A stretch of 64,000 bases of DNA from Candidatus Enterococcus myersii (GTDB lineage Bacteria; Bacillota; Bacilli; Lactobacillales; Enterococcaceae), in the NCBI RefSeq assembly GCF_017316025.1, contig NZ_JAFLVT010000004.1, positions 1 through 64,000 on the forward strand. Direction: 5' to 3'. Made by a program: the position numbers and the translations under genes. Of the stretch, positions 30,898 through 39,846 are shown one piece after another. The notes under the pieces are model-generated. The model saw only the letters and a program-made list of their open reading frames with translations. It did no database searches and had not been told where the DNA came from. Positions within the stretch are counted from its first letter, which is position 1. The number at the start of each line of letters is the position of its first letter.

Positions 30898-31547
30898 TTG
30901 GCCAAAGCTTCTTTCAAAGCGGCAATTCGTTTTTCTATATCGGGAGCATTGTAAATATAAGAACCGGCCACAAAAACATCTGCGCCAGCCGCTTTACAAA
31001 TTTCTGCTGTTTCAGGCACAATTCCGCCATCTACTTCAATTTCGTAGTGATAGCCGAATTTTTCTTTTAAAGCTTTCAATTCTTTAACTTTTTCAACTGC
31101 TTCACTAATAAAGGCTTGGCCGCCAAAACCAGGATTTACAGTCATCACCAATACTAAATCAGCCATCTGCAATACGTGTTGAATGGCCACAACCGGAGTG
31201 CCCGGATTGATGGTTACCCCTGCTTTAACATTCTCATTTTTTATCATTTGCAACGCCCGATGAATATGCGGTGTTGCTTCTACGTGAACATTAATGATGT
31301 CTGCTCCTGCTTTAGCAAAGTCTAAGATATAATTTTCCGGATTTTCAATCATTAAATGACAGTCCAAAGGTAATTTCGTTACCGGACGAATCGCTGCAAC
31401 GACAGCAGGGCCAATTGTAATATTTGGAACAAAGTGCCCGTCCATTACATCAACGTGAATGTAATCAACACCTGCTTTTTCAACGCGTTGAATATCTCTT
31501 GCTAAATTGGCAAAATCTGCACTTAAAATCGATGGTGCAATTTTCAT
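30894..31547 (-). CDS. rpe: Ribulose-phosphate 3-epimerase
   Basis: A pentose-phosphate pathway enzyme interconverting ribulose 5-phosphate and xylulose 5-phosphate. From the ATG at 31547 (217 residues) it begins MKIAPSILSADF. The metal-binding VDVMDGHFVPNI and DCHLM motifs and the phosphate loop VNPGFGGQ are all present. The start is set by AGGAGG nine bases upstream; an in-frame ATG at 31565 lies ahead of that site. Confidence 0.96.
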   Translation of the reverse strand: MKIAPSILSADFANLARDIQRVEKAGVDYIHVDVMDGHFVPNITIGPAVVAAIRPVTKLPLDCHLMIENPENYILDFAKAGADIINVHVEATPHIHRALQMIKNENVKAGVTINPGTPVVAIQHVLQMADLVLVMTVNPGFGGQAFISEAVEKVKELKALKEKFGYHYEIEVDGGIVPETAEICKAAGADVFVAGSYIYNAPDIEKRIAALKEALAK

Positions 31548-31580
31548 AAAAACTCCTCCTGACAATTTTCAAATAAAAGG

Positions 31581-32462
31581 TTATTTATTTTTCTTATAGA
31601 TTGGACGCCGTTTTTCAATCTCTGCTAAAAATTGCAAATAATTATCATAACGTACTGATGCAATTTCGCCTTGTTCTACGCGATGTTTGACTTCACAGCC
31701 GGGTTCATTGACATGCTGGCACTCGCGAAACTTACAAAAAGGGGCCGCAGCGACAAATTCTGGAAACATCCGAGGCAACTCATAGGCGGTAATATCTTGA
31801 AATTCCAATGAACTAAACCCAGGCGTATCTGCAACAAGACCGCCGTCGATTGGCAGTAATTCGACATGGCGCGTTGTATGTTTTCCCCGCCCCAAATAGT
31901 CCGAAATAGCAGCCGTAGCTAATTTTAAATCTGGTCGGATTTTATTTAATAAAGTCGATTTACCGGCACCTGATTGGCCCATGAAAACACTTAGTTTGTC
32001 TTTAAATAACTTTTTCAAGGCGGCTATATTTACTTTCTCATTTTCTGAGGCAATGACTTTATAGCCGATTTTTTCGTAAACCGCTTTAACATGCGCAAGC
32101 TGCTGTGTATCTTGCAATAAGTCTAACTTACTTAAATAAATGACCGGCTCAATCTCTTTGTATTCTAAATTGACCAAGAATCGATCTAATAAGTTATAAG
32201 AAAAAGCCGGTTCCACCATACTGATGACGACAATTCCCAAATCAACATTGGCTACTGGGGGACGCACTAATTCATTTTTACGTGGCAACAAATCCAAAAT
32301 ATAACCATCAGTTAAATTACTACTTTCAAATTCAACCCAATCTCCAACCAAGGGCGTCAATTTACGCTTACGAAAATTTCCCCGTCCTCTTGTTTGATAC
32401 GTGGTATCTTCTGCTACTACATAATAAAAGCCACTTAAAGCTTTTCTGATTTGACCTTTCAC
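31581..32462 (-). CDS. rsgA: Ribosome small-subunit GTPase RsgA
   Basis: A late-stage 30S maturation GTPase with circularly permuted motifs. In the 293-residue form from the GTG at 32462: OB fold (1-70), SKLD (G4, 111-114), GQSGAGKST (G1, 162-170), DTPGF (G3, 212-216) and the zinc finger Cys243/Cys248/His250/Cys256. AGGAGG lies seven bases before this GTG. The open frame reaches 32561, but that start lies upstream of the promoter at 32501-32509. It heads rsgA-rpe-thiN. Confidence 0.95.
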   Translation of the reverse strand: MKGQIRKALSGFYYVVAEDTTYQTRGRGNFRKRKLTPLVGDWVEFESSNLTDGYILDLLPRKNELVRPPVANVDLGIVVISMVEPAFSYNLLDRFLVNLEYKEIEPVIYLSKLDLLQDTQQLAHVKAVYEKIGYKVIASENEKVNIAALKKLFKDKLSVFMGQSGAGKSTLLNKIRPDLKLATAAISDYLGRGKHTTRHVELLPIDGGLVADTPGFSSLEFQDITAYELPRMFPEFVAAAPFCKFRECQHVNEPGCEVKHRVEQGEIASVRYDNYLQFLAEIEKRRPIYKKNK

Positions 32463-32500
32463 CCATTGTCCTCCTATAAAGTTCAAGACTATACTTCCAT

Positions 32501-32509
32501 ATTTTACCA
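32501..32509 (-). promoter_or_regulatory. Extended -10 promoter of rsgA-rpe-thiN
   Basis: The minus strand reads TGGTAAAAT. It lies about 40 bases upstream of the rsgA GTG and gives the operon its own start, apart from the pilus locus to the right. Confidence 0.5.
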
Positions 32510-32654
32510 TAGTTTTGCTTTTACTTTCGTTTGAAAAATTTCTTTTGGTTTTTCTGAACATTGCTTATCTGTTACTAAAAATTGAACCTTAATAAAAACT
32601 GACTGTAACTAAACGGCCTGGTAAAACCAGTTTATTTTTCTTTTTTATGGTGTA

Positions 32655-32697
32655 CAAAACAGGCCTGTGATAAAAATTATCACAGGCCTGTTTTTTG
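32655..32697. terminator. Terminator at the end of the pilus locus
   Basis: A perfect 15-16-pair stem (arms from 32658 and ending at 32692) around ACAGGCCTGTGATAA has T-runs on both sides. It lies three bases after the second sortase stop. Confidence 0.88.
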
Positions 32698-32699
32698 CT

Positions 32700-33863
32700 T
32701 TATTTACGAATAATTGGGTTGTCTGAATGCACTACCCAGCTTTTTTGTTTTGACTTTGGATAAAACTGGATTGCTTTTTGTCGCCAGCCTTTAACGCCAA
32801 CTTTTAGCGATAAGGTGTTATCTGGACTGATTTCTTTTAAGGTGTACATAGCTCCTGGTAAATCTTGAAACGTCACCATTCCATCGGCGTTAGCCGTAGC
32901 TTTTAAGGTATCCCCATTGCGAATCACCGGTGCCTTGCCTTTTTTATTAAATAAAATATAGTGGGCTGTCGCAATTTTTTCTCCGGTATCGTCTTCTCTG
33001 ACAAAGGTCAAATCAAAACGGCGCCGTTTTAAAATAAATGCCTTAACCGCACGATACAATAAATAAAGCATCAGTAATACTAACAAAATTGTGCCGGCAA
33101 TAATCAAAACATTTTTTTGTTCCCGCGCAGTATTCCCTTTTTCTACGGCCTTTTCCAATTTCTTAGTATAGGGCACGCGATGTCCGGTAACTAATAAACG
33201 GTGGGAATTAATCATATATGGCGTACAGGTAATCAACGTCGCTAGATCTTGTCCTGCTTCAATTTTCAAGGTGCTTGTTTCAGAAGGAAGCACCACTTCG
33301 ATTTTATTGACTTCATAGGCCAATTTCTTTCCATAGACAGTTAACACAAATTGATCGCCCTTTTTTACTTTTTCTAAGTCTGTGAATAAAATTCTATCCG
33401 GCAAACCACTGTGGGCTGAAATAATCGTATGGGTATTTGCTCCTCCGGTGGGAAAAGATGTCCCTTGTAAAACGGTCGCGCCCCGATTTAAAAGAAAGTG
33501 ATTGGTGGTATCAAACAATGGAATATCCACTTCAATTTTAGGAATGGCAATTCTACCAATCAAATGTTTTTGATAATATGCTTCGTCTTGCTTGTCGCTA
33601 ATCTCTTCTGCGAAAGGATCATTTCCTGGTGCGAACCCGCCCTTTGTTAATGCTTCGTTTTCTTTACGCTTTTTTTCCAATTCATCTTGCTTTGTCGCCA
33701 AATCTTTTTGAACTTGTTCCAATCGTTTTTCATCTAAAAAGTCATTTAACGCATTAATATAAAATGGATATAAAGCAATTAAGGATCCGATTGCAAACAT
33801 TAAAATTATCATGATACTGCCAATGAGCCGTTTTACACTACCTTTAGGCGCTTTTTTCTTCAT
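32700..33863 (-). CDS. Class C sortase with C-terminal Cna_B-like domain (second)
   Basis: A pilus-polymerising transpeptidase, 387 residues from the ATG at 33863 (AAAGGAG upstream). Seen: N-terminal TM (about 14-34), the lid motif DPF (82-84), catalytic His151, Cys213 in ITCTPY and Arg229, then a second TM (about 251-270). After this comes an unusual tail of about 105 residues (283-387) with a Cna_B/SpaA-like pattern, including DLPGAMYTLKEISP. In class C topology the tail should be cytoplasmic. The start overlaps the previous sortase stop (ATGA). Confidence 0.9.
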   Translation of the reverse strand: MKKKAPKGSVKRLIGSIMIILMFAIGSLIALYPFYINALNDFLDEKRLEQVQKDLATKQDELEKKRKENEALTKGGFAPGNDPFAEEISDKQDEAYYQKHLIGRIAIPKIEVDIPLFDTTNHFLLNRGATVLQGTSFPTGGANTHTIISAHSGLPDRILFTDLEKVKKGDQFVLTVYGKKLAYEVNKIEVVLPSETSTLKIEAGQDLATLITCTPYMINSHRLLVTGHRVPYTKKLEKAVEKGNTAREQKNVLIIAGTILLVLLMLYLLYRAVKAFILKRRRFDLTFVREDDTGEKIATAHYILFNKKGKAPVIRNGDTLKATANADGMVTFQDLPGAMYTLKEISPDNTLSLKVGVKGWRQKAIQFYPKSKQKSWVVHSDNPIIRK

Positions 33864-35098
33864 GATTTGCTCCTTTGCCAATTCATTTGATAGTTGCGTT
33901 GTCTATTTTTACCAACTTTTTCCAACAGTCCTTTTTTCGTTTTTAGCTTAAAACGACTGTCTTTCACACGACCAATTTTTGCTTTCAAATAGGGTTTATC
34001 GGTATCTTCCCAAACAATCCGATAAATATTTCCCGGAATTTGCTTAAACAAGACTTGCCCATTTTCATCACTTGTAACGGCTTTAGGAAAATCACCTAGC
34101 GCACTTTCCAATTGCCGACTGCGATAATCTAGTAAACGAAAAGTTTTGCCTGCAACAGGCTGCTTATTTCCGTCAACGACTTGAAAAACTAAATCGTAAC
34201 GATGTTTACGACTAGCAATCAGCACGAATTTTCGCCAAACCCAATACAAGAAAACTCCTAATGTTAAGACAATGATCCCAATGTATTCAACCAGACGTCG
34301 CTTATGATATTCCTTTGCCTTTTGAATTTGTTTTGTCATTTCTTCTTCATAGGGAATACGACTTCCTGTGACTAATAAGCGATGAGAATTGATCATATAC
34401 GGGGTACAAGTAACCAGCGTTACCAAATCTTGATTTGGCACAACTTTCAACGTATCTAACTCATTTGGTAATACTGTTTCAATTTTTGTCACCTGATAAG
34501 CGAGTTTCTCGTTTAAAATTTCCAAATAAAATTTATCACCTTTTTTTAACTTATCTACATCCGTAAAGATCATTTTATCGGGCAGTCCCGTGTGACCTGT
34601 AATGACCGAATGTGTGCTTTTACCCCCAATTGGAAATGAACTGCCTTGTAAAATTGTTGCGCCTTTATCCAGTAATACATCATTGGTCGTGTCAAAAACA
34701 GGTAGACTAACATTGATTTTGGGAATGTAAATTGCTCCGACTGTGTGCTTGGCAAAATAGGCTCTTCCTGGCGAAGAATTGTCGCCTACACTCTCTTCAA
34801 AGGGATCTTCTACTACCCCCATGCCTGGAATACTCGTGCCTTGTTGCGCCATTTTAGCATTTTCTGCCGCTTTTTTTCTTTTTATCGCGGCGGCTTCTTT
34901 TTCATTTTTTTCCTGTAATTCTTTTTGATACGCTTCAATCCGCTGCTGATCAATATAATTGTTTAAAGAATCTACTACAAAAGGATACGAAAAAACACCT
35001 GCTCCGACTAAAAACAAAATAACCATCGTAAATTTCAGAGCTAAATTAATTTTTTCATCTTTGGACATTTTGTTTTTATTAGCCTTTTTTTTACTCAT
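33860..35098 (-). CDS. Class C sortase with C-terminal Cna_B-like domain (first)
   Basis: A pilin polymerase, 412 residues from the ATG at 35098 with AAGGGAG upstream. Order: TM (about 20-40), a coiled basic segment, lid DPF (98-100), His169 in ITGHTG, Cys231 in LVTCTPY, Arg247, second TM (271-289), then about 112 extra residues (301-412). That tail has a beta-rich Cna_B-like start (LVFQVVDGNKQPVAGKTF) and a very basic end. It overlaps the upstream surface-protein stop by eight bases and the next sortase by four, so the three are co-translated. Confidence 0.9.
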   Translation of the reverse strand: MSKKKANKNKMSKDEKINLALKFTMVILFLVGAGVFSYPFVVDSLNNYIDQQRIEAYQKELQEKNEKEAAAIKRKKAAENAKMAQQGTSIPGMGVVEDPFEESVGDNSSPGRAYFAKHTVGAIYIPKINVSLPVFDTTNDVLLDKGATILQGSSFPIGGKSTHSVITGHTGLPDKMIFTDVDKLKKGDKFYLEILNEKLAYQVTKIETVLPNELDTLKVVPNQDLVTLVTCTPYMINSHRLLVTGSRIPYEEEMTKQIQKAKEYHKRRLVEYIGIIVLTLGVFLYWVWRKFVLIASRKHRYDLVFQVVDGNKQPVAGKTFRLLDYRSRQLESALGDFPKAVTSDENGQVLFKQIPGNIYRIVWEDTDKPYLKAKIGRVKDSRFKLKTKKGLLEKVGKNRQRNYQMNWQRSKS

Positions 35099-38000
35099 CT
35101 TTTCTGCTCCCTTTGTTATTTTTGTCCACGATTCGAATTGGTGTTTTCCCACAAACATAATAGATATCCGCAATATTTCGAATTGCAAAAATTGATGCTA
35201 CTCCAACTGTGAAGAACTCGCGATTATGGCGATTTTCAGCTCTCGTGGCCGCAATCGGGTGATTTAAAATTTCAATCATAACTTGATTGTTTTGGCTACC
35301 GCCCTTTAATTTCACAAATGAGCGATCCTCCCCATTTACAAACCCGCCTAAATAATCCAAGTTGGTGTTGTCCCCATTGATTAAAACACTGCCAGTGTTG
35401 ACAATGGACAACGTTATGGCACTCGCCATTTCTTGATAGCCTGCTGGTGCGCGCAACTCTTTTATCTGATAAATACCTGTTGGTAAGTCCTTCACCACAA
35501 ATTGGGCTAATTCTGGTGATGCGACACCAGGGAGGTTATGGGAAATTTCTCCGGTTTGATTTGCCAAATGCATCCGCCCGCCAGTTAACGTATCTCCTTC
35601 ATTATCTTTATAAATTATGGTCACATCAAAAGGCTTTAATTCGTTATAAATGATTACGTCAATCACTTCATTACGGCCGGTCAACAAAAACTTATCCGCA
35701 TTAATTGTGTCTATCTCAGCTGGATTAAAGGGAACTTTAAAATAATAGGGTTTTTCATTTAACAAAAATCCCTCAACTTTTATTTCATTAATTCGATATT
35801 CTCCCGCTGTTAAATCGTCTACTTTGGCAATTCCATGCTCGTTTGTCTTAATTTCAGTCGTAACGGTTTGCCAGCCGCTTGATGTTTTTTTCTCCAAGCG
35901 CAATTGCGAATTTTTAATTGGTGTGGCCGGCCCTTTAACCAAATTAGCAATGTTCAACGTATAACTCGTCTGCTTTTGGGCTTTATTCGGATTATGCAGA
36001 CCCAATTCCCGCTGCACTTCTAGTGTTTTTTGTTCAGCTGCACTTACTCTTGTTTTACTACTAACCGCTTGACTGTCCCCTACTACTTTAGCCTTGTAAC
36101 GAATGTAAAGAGGAAAATCAACTTTGCGATTCACATCGATGCGAAAACCATTTTGATAGTTATCATCGGCATTTAGCCGAACATCAAATAAGCGTTCCTC
36201 ATTGTTGACTTTTTTTCCAGGAAAATATTCTCCTTCAATAATTGTCGGATGAGACACTTCAATACTGGTTAAATCAATGACTTGATTTTCCACTGGGGCA
36301 CCTTCAATTACTAGCTGCTCTAAGCTATCCCCTTGAGCATTTACCAATATATCCCAGGTAACAGTATTGTCTTTTGCGTCATAAAAACCTTCATTACAAA
36401 ATAGACGATCTCTTTTTAACAAATATTCTGCTTCACTCTTTTGAAATTTTCGCCCGCCATATTCAAATGAAAAATCGCCAACGAAACTGTAACTTCCACT
36501 AGCTGTCTCTTGGTTTAAATCCGCACTTTGATCAAAGGTCGAAGAAACTTCTATTGCTAAACCACAACACCCCAAGTCTTCATCTAAAATTATTTCTACT
36601 TCTTTGTAAAAAGTTTCCCCGCCTTGGGTTATGGGCTCTTTTTTTACAATATGATACTGCGATTTAGCTAATAAGGTTTTATTAGCATTGGCATAAATTC
36701 CTTTTGACTTGGCATTTTCATCTGGAATTAATTGATACACACGAATTTGGTTTAAATCTTTTTCGGTGAAGTAATGATACTCACTTTGATTTGCCTTGAT
36801 TACCCGCTCTTTGTCTAAGGAAATGGTGTAGCTTTGCTCTTTTTTCAAATCGTAACGGCGGGTATTTGCAAAATAAATCCAGTCAATCTTACTACGACTT
36901 TCATTGTAGACTGCTTGGCTATCCATATTTTGTAAAAAACGCTCATCACTAATCGTGGAGATTCCGGTTGTTTTCACACTATGATTGGCTTGTGTTAGGG
37001 CAGCGTCAAGATACATATTATTTTTTTTCGCCGGCATCGCTTCAATATCGGCAATACCACCTGTCCTTGTTTGCAAATAGACCGTAATTTTTTGGGTTGC
37101 GGCCTTTACTTTTTCTGGCACGATAATCTGTAATCCCGCCCTCTTGCCTTCCCACGCACCCGTTGCGGAAGTCAGCTCTTTTTTATTGCTAACCTGCAAC
37201 GTGTATTCGTCATCTTTTAAATAACGAGTAACACCGGCCGCATTGGTTGCTGTTACCACAACGCCTTTTTCATTCGTTAATCTTTCAATCTCAGCTGAGT
37301 CATAGGTCTTAGGCACATCGCCTTTTTTAAAATAAAAATTTTGGCCACGCTGTTCCAAGGTTAAGGCTAATTCGACCGGACCTTTTGCACGAATCGTCTT
37401 GGCTTCTACTTCCCACAACATCGTATTGTGCCAGCCACTAAAAGCGACTGGATTAACGGCGATTGCCATTTTTTTCTCACTAGTGGCCTCAGCTGCTAAC
37501 CCTGTATTACTGAAAACTTTAGCCACGACTTTTTGTGCGTCTTTTTCTGTCGAGTTATAACAAATATAATACCGGCCATCGGTTAATTTTGCTTTTGGAT
37601 CATTTTTCACAAAATCAAAAAAAGTAATTGTCACAGTCTGATCGTCAACTTTATCCACAGAATACAGGCGCTCATCTAATTTGCGGCCTTTAATTCCATC
37701 TTCATCAAAAATTTTAATCGAGTCGCTATCCAACTTCCCTGCATTCACCGTTAATGTGATTGTTTCAGTTCCTGGTGTGCCTGTGGTTGTCATTTTCCCG
37801 GTGCTTTGCGCATTTCGATAATAAGCAGCCCGCCATTCAAATGATTCTTCAGCTTGACTATCATTTACTAAATGCAGCCGATGCTCAGGTACTGCCAATG
37901 TTTTTTCACTCACTGCACTGCCTGCATTTTTAGAAGTCCCACTGACCCGATTTACCACATTTCGAGCTGCATGCATTTTACGCGTTACCGTTGTCGTCTT

Positions 38001-39515
38001 AATAACCAATTTAACAGCAACTTCTTCAACAAATTCGACTTGCGAGCGATTGGTTTTTTCATCTACGTGAACTAATTCATAGCGGGGAACGGCAACTTTT
38101 TGTCCACTTTCGTCGTACGCCGTAATATCAAACAGCGGCAGCTGTTTGTGCTTGAGGACTTCCTTTAACTTTTCGTTGGTAAAGAAAAAATCAAAGCCGT
38201 CGCCGCTACTGGTTTCATCATCTTTATAAGGCGGTGTTATGTCATCGCTTGTTAACGTCATACTATTAATTTTGGCATATTTTCCAGCCACTTTTTTTGG
38301 TGTAACGGTCGTCTCCCATACGATGGGCACGCCACCAAGTTGGGGATCATACACCAATGTCTGGTTTGGCGATGTTGTTTCTTCAATTTTAAAACTCAAC
38401 TGTGTTGTTTTAATTTCTTGCTCTTTTTTAGCCGTAGCCGTTTGTGCCAATAATAAATTTGCATGACCACTATCATCTTCTAATTCAATGCCAGTTTCTA
38501 ATACCAAAGGTAAAATTAAATTATCGATAAAAAATGCATTTTGATTTAAGGTTACTTCCCAAATGTGTTCCTGACTGTCCATTTTGGCAGACTTAATTTT
38601 ATAATAGCCGTAATTAACGTCCTTATTCTCCAAGCGAATCGGCTGTATCGTACTAGCTTGTTCTGGCAGTTTAAACCGTTTATCAATCCCAAATTGGAAC
38701 GTGTAACTAAGTTGTAGTTCCTTACCTCTGGCAGCAGTCTGATTTTCTGCTTGCCCGATTGCCTGAGCGACAGCTGGATTGGCTATAAACTTTTTAATAT
38801 CAATAATCTGCTCTAAATGCAGCTCGGTTCCTTCGTCAATGACAACATCTGGCACTGTGTTGTAATCTTGCCAGCTGCCGTTAGCAAAAACTTTTAATAC
38901 ACTTTCTGAAATAGGCGAAACTTTTTTGTTTTTTGGTAACAATGCATCCAGTGAGATGATTTCAATTTTATCAACTGGTGCAGCTTTCATCTCCAAAACT
39001 TTTCCCGCACTATGAAAATTGATTTCTTGTAATTGGCCATTATTTGCATTCAACCGCTGTCCCAGCAGGCGAATTCCTAAACGATAAGTCGGCTTTGCAA
39101 CTCTAATTTGCGTCCGAAAAACCATTTGATAGGTGGTTTTTTCCTTGACTTTATTTGCTGTCTTTTCAACCACGCCGATTTCTTTGGCACTATTGGTCGT
39201 ACGACTAAACTTTTTTTCTGGAAATCGGGTGTTAGTAGCGGCCACTAAATTGTCATCCACATCCACCACTTGGATTCCCAATTTTGTTTCATCTTGAATT
39301 GCATTTTTGGTAAATTCAATTTGCCAATAAATACTATTTTCTTTTTGGTTAACCGTGTACTTGTAAGAAATGTCAACTTCTTCGGTGGCAATAAAACGCT
39401 TGTCCTGATATTGATAAATTTCATCTGCTTTGGCATTCACCCCAGCTAAGATAAATATATAAGGCACGAGTAATAGCATAACGGTAAACAATGATAAGTA
39501 TTTGCCCTTCTTCAT
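35091..39515 (-). CDS. Large secreted surface/pilus protein without recognisable sorting signal
   Basis: A 1474-residue protein. A signal peptide (about 1-31) is followed by a long beta-rich adhesin-like region with no family I can name. Two Cna_B/SpaA-type domains follow (about 1194-1295 and 1296-1418), the second with the E-box-like YQIKELRAPAGY. The C-terminus (1434-1456) is hydrophobic but contains Arg and Asp. Where LPXTG is expected it reads FFTVG (1434-1438), followed by a basic tail. A large tip adhesin is a reasonable guess from size and the adjacent sortases. No other frame supplies an LPXTG end. Confidence 0.82.
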   Translation of the reverse strand: MKKGKYLSLFTVMLLLVPYIFILAGVNAKADEIYQYQDKRFIATEEVDISYKYTVNQKENSIYWQIEFTKNAIQDETKLGIQVVDVDDNLVAATNTRFPEKKFSRTTNSAKEIGVVEKTANKVKEKTTYQMVFRTQIRVAKPTYRLGIRLLGQRLNANNGQLQEINFHSAGKVLEMKAAPVDKIEIISLDALLPKNKKVSPISESVLKVFANGSWQDYNTVPDVVIDEGTELHLEQIIDIKKFIANPAVAQAIGQAENQTAARGKELQLSYTFQFGIDKRFKLPEQASTIQPIRLENKDVNYGYYKIKSAKMDSQEHIWEVTLNQNAFFIDNLILPLVLETGIELEDDSGHANLLLAQTATAKKEQEIKTTQLSFKIEETTSPNQTLVYDPQLGGVPIVWETTVTPKKVAGKYAKINSMTLTSDDITPPYKDDETSSGDGFDFFFTNEKLKEVLKHKQLPLFDITAYDESGQKVAVPRYELVHVDEKTNRSQVEFVEEVAVKLVIKTTTVTRKMHAARNVVNRVSGTSKNAGSAVSEKTLAVPEHRLHLVNDSQAEESFEWRAAYYRNAQSTGKMTTTGTPGTETITLTVNAGKLDSDSIKIFDEDGIKGRKLDERLYSVDKVDDQTVTITFFDFVKNDPKAKLTDGRYYICYNSTEKDAQKVVAKVFSNTGLAAEATSEKKMAIAVNPVAFSGWHNTMLWEVEAKTIRAKGPVELALTLEQRGQNFYFKKGDVPKTYDSAEIERLTNEKGVVVTATNAAGVTRYLKDDEYTLQVSNKKELTSATGAWEGKRAGLQIIVPEKVKAATQKITVYLQTRTGGIADIEAMPAKKNNMYLDAALTQANHSVKTTGISTISDERFLQNMDSQAVYNESRSKIDWIYFANTRRYDLKKEQSYTISLDKERVIKANQSEYHYFTEKDLNQIRVYQLIPDENAKSKGIYANANKTLLAKSQYHIVKKEPITQGGETFYKEVEIILDEDLGCCGLAIEVSSTFDQSADLNQETASGSYSFVGDFSFEYGGRKFQKSEAEYLLKRDRLFCNEGFYDAKDNTVTWDILVNAQGDSLEQLVIEGAPVENQVIDLTSIEVSHPTIIEGEYFPGKKVNNEERLFDVRLNADDNYQNGFRIDVNRKVDFPLYIRYKAKVVGDSQAVSSKTRVSAAEQKTLEVQRELGLHNPNKAQKQTSYTLNIANLVKGPATPIKNSQLRLEKKTSSGWQTVTTEIKTNEHGIAKVDDLTAGEYRINEIKVEGFLLNEKPYYFKVPFNPAEIDTINADKFLLTGRNEVIDVIIYNELKPFDVTIIYKDNEGDTLTGGRMHLANQTGEISHNLPGVASPELAQFVVKDLPTGIYQIKELRAPAGYQEMASAITLSIVNTGSVLINGDNTNLDYLGGFVNGEDRSFVKLKGGSQNNQVMIEILNHPIAATRAENRHNREFFTVGVASIFAIRNIADIYYVCGKTPIRIVDKNNKGSRKDE

Positions 39516-39596
39516 TAGCCTGTTCCTTTCTGCCTAAACAAAATTTCAACGATTTACTTTGAAATCACTTATATTTAAAATTAGTTTTATAGTCTA

Positions 39597-39625
39597 ATTT
39601 TATCAAAAACTTATCTTTTAATCAA
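39597..39625 (-). promoter_or_regulatory. Promoter of the 1474-residue gene and sortases
   Basis: The minus strand has TTGATT (39625-39620), 17 bases, then TAAAAT (39602-39597), about 80 bases before the ATG. The 331-base gap 39516-39846 is otherwise very A/T-rich, with the upstream gene's terminator at its right end. Confidence 0.6.
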
Positions 39626-39799
39626 AATATAATATTACATAATTCAAATCGTATTTATCGTGCACTAAAGTATTTCAAACAGTTAAATAACAGGATTATT
39701 AATGAACTTTTCGGATTAGAATATGCTATATTTTTTTTATTTCAAAATAATCTTGCAATTATTTTTATCAGTTGTCTTAAAAATAAAATGATTTACAAC

Positions 39800-39841
39800 G
39801 CAAAAGAGTTGATTAGGCAAAATGCTAATCAACTCTTTTCT
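39800..39841 (-). terminator. Terminator of the LPSTG surface-protein gene
   Basis: A perfect 15-base stem (39802-39816 with 39825-39839) is followed on the minus strand by TTTT. It separates the LPSTG gene from the downstream surface protein and sortases. Confidence 0.8.
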
Positions 39842-39846
39842 CATTT

